Origin: Candidatus Gallacutalibacter stercoravium
GTDB lineage: Bacteria; Bacillota; Clostridia; Oscillospirales; Acutalibacteraceae
NCBI GenBank assembly: GCA_018716975.1
Contig: DVJE01000001.1
Coordinates: 1 to 64,000 of the forward strand
Reading direction: 5' to 3'
DNA: 64,000 nt
Both the position numbers and the translations under genes were made by a program. The notes under the pieces are model-generated. The model made no database searches. It had not been told where the DNA came from and saw nothing but the letters and a program-made list of their open reading frames with translations. This document shows positions 63,885 to 64,000 of the stretch, in pieces (position 1 is the first letter of the stretch; each line of letters begins with the position of its first letter).

Positions 63885-64000
63885 TTGGTTAACAGCGAAA
63901 GAGTAAAATTGTCCCCGTTGTACTATGATCGCATTCGTGCCATGCACGATTCCAAGATCTATTACAACAAAGAAAAGTTAAAGAAATACGGCGGTTCCAT
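63885..64000 (+). CDS. Partial gene, possible glycyl radical enzyme
   Basis: A frame opens at a TTG (63885), 24 nt after the activase stop and about 12 nt after GAGGAAAG, and runs off the right edge: LVNSERVKLSPLYYDRIRAM, then HDSKIYYNKEKLKKYGGS. The ~38 visible residues do not allow identification. Position directly after an activase makes a glycyl radical enzyme plausible but unproven. Confidence 0.45.
   Translation, partial: MVNSERVKLSPLYYDRIRAMHDSKIYYNKEKLKKYGGS

Overview
The window looks like a chromosomal segment of a gut-type Clostridia bacterium, most likely Oscillospiraceae/Ruminococcaceae-like. This rests on Gram-positive signals (strong AGGAGG ribosome sites, frequent TTG/GTG starts, lipoprotein-type solute-binding proteins, YesMN-type two-component regulation, the sepF-ylmH division cluster) and roughly balanced GC. 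I see no rRNA, tRNA, CRISPR array, insertion sequence or prophage gene.

Region 1 (1-17.2 kb, all minus strand) is housekeeping. Reading with transcription it holds a heterodimeric ABC exporter pair, galactokinase, a family 2 glycosyltransferase, miaB, a YlbF/RicF-like protein, mutS, mutL, miaA, an HlyD-like envelope protein, yggS, sepF and a ylmH that runs off the left edge.

Region 2 (17.3-21.9 kb, plus strand) is an accessory island. It has a secreted papain-like cysteine protease followed by four related exported/anchored proteins. Three of these are tandem copies with nearly identical N-terminal halves and diverged C-terminal halves, and an internally deleted fifth remnant follows. I recognise no published system with this layout.

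Region 3 (21.9-43.5 kb) mixes redox, regulation, transport and glycan-degradation genes: a ferredoxin-type aldo/keto reductase, AraC regulator, GH38 alpha-mannosidase, EEP-family phosphodiesterase, a zinc-ribbon membrane protein, a small Nif11-like peptide, a LysR regulator divergent from a two-subunit chromate transporter, a glutaminase-like DUF4964/4965 protein, a sulfatase, a GH78 alpha-L-rhamnosidase, a MATE exporter and, on the minus strand, a second GH38.

Region 4 (43.5-64 kb) is a carbohydrate uptake and catabolism locus. A YesM/YesN-type sensor kinase and AraC-type response regulator sit upstream of an LplB/LplC-type permease pair and a solute-binding lipoprotein (minus strand). Divergently there are three Gfo/Idh/MocA oxidoreductases. 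Two more full-length paralogous binding proteins follow without permeases, one with a frameshift in its signal peptide, separated by an AraC regulator. Last come a large uncharacterised TIM-barrel-like protein, a glycyl-radical-enzyme activase and the start of one further gene. No sugar ABC ATPase is present, so a shared ATPase elsewhere is implied. Two promoters, before the permease operon and before the Gfo/Idh operon, carry the same tandem 14-bp element at 22-bp spacing abutting the -35, a strong candidate operator for the response regulator.
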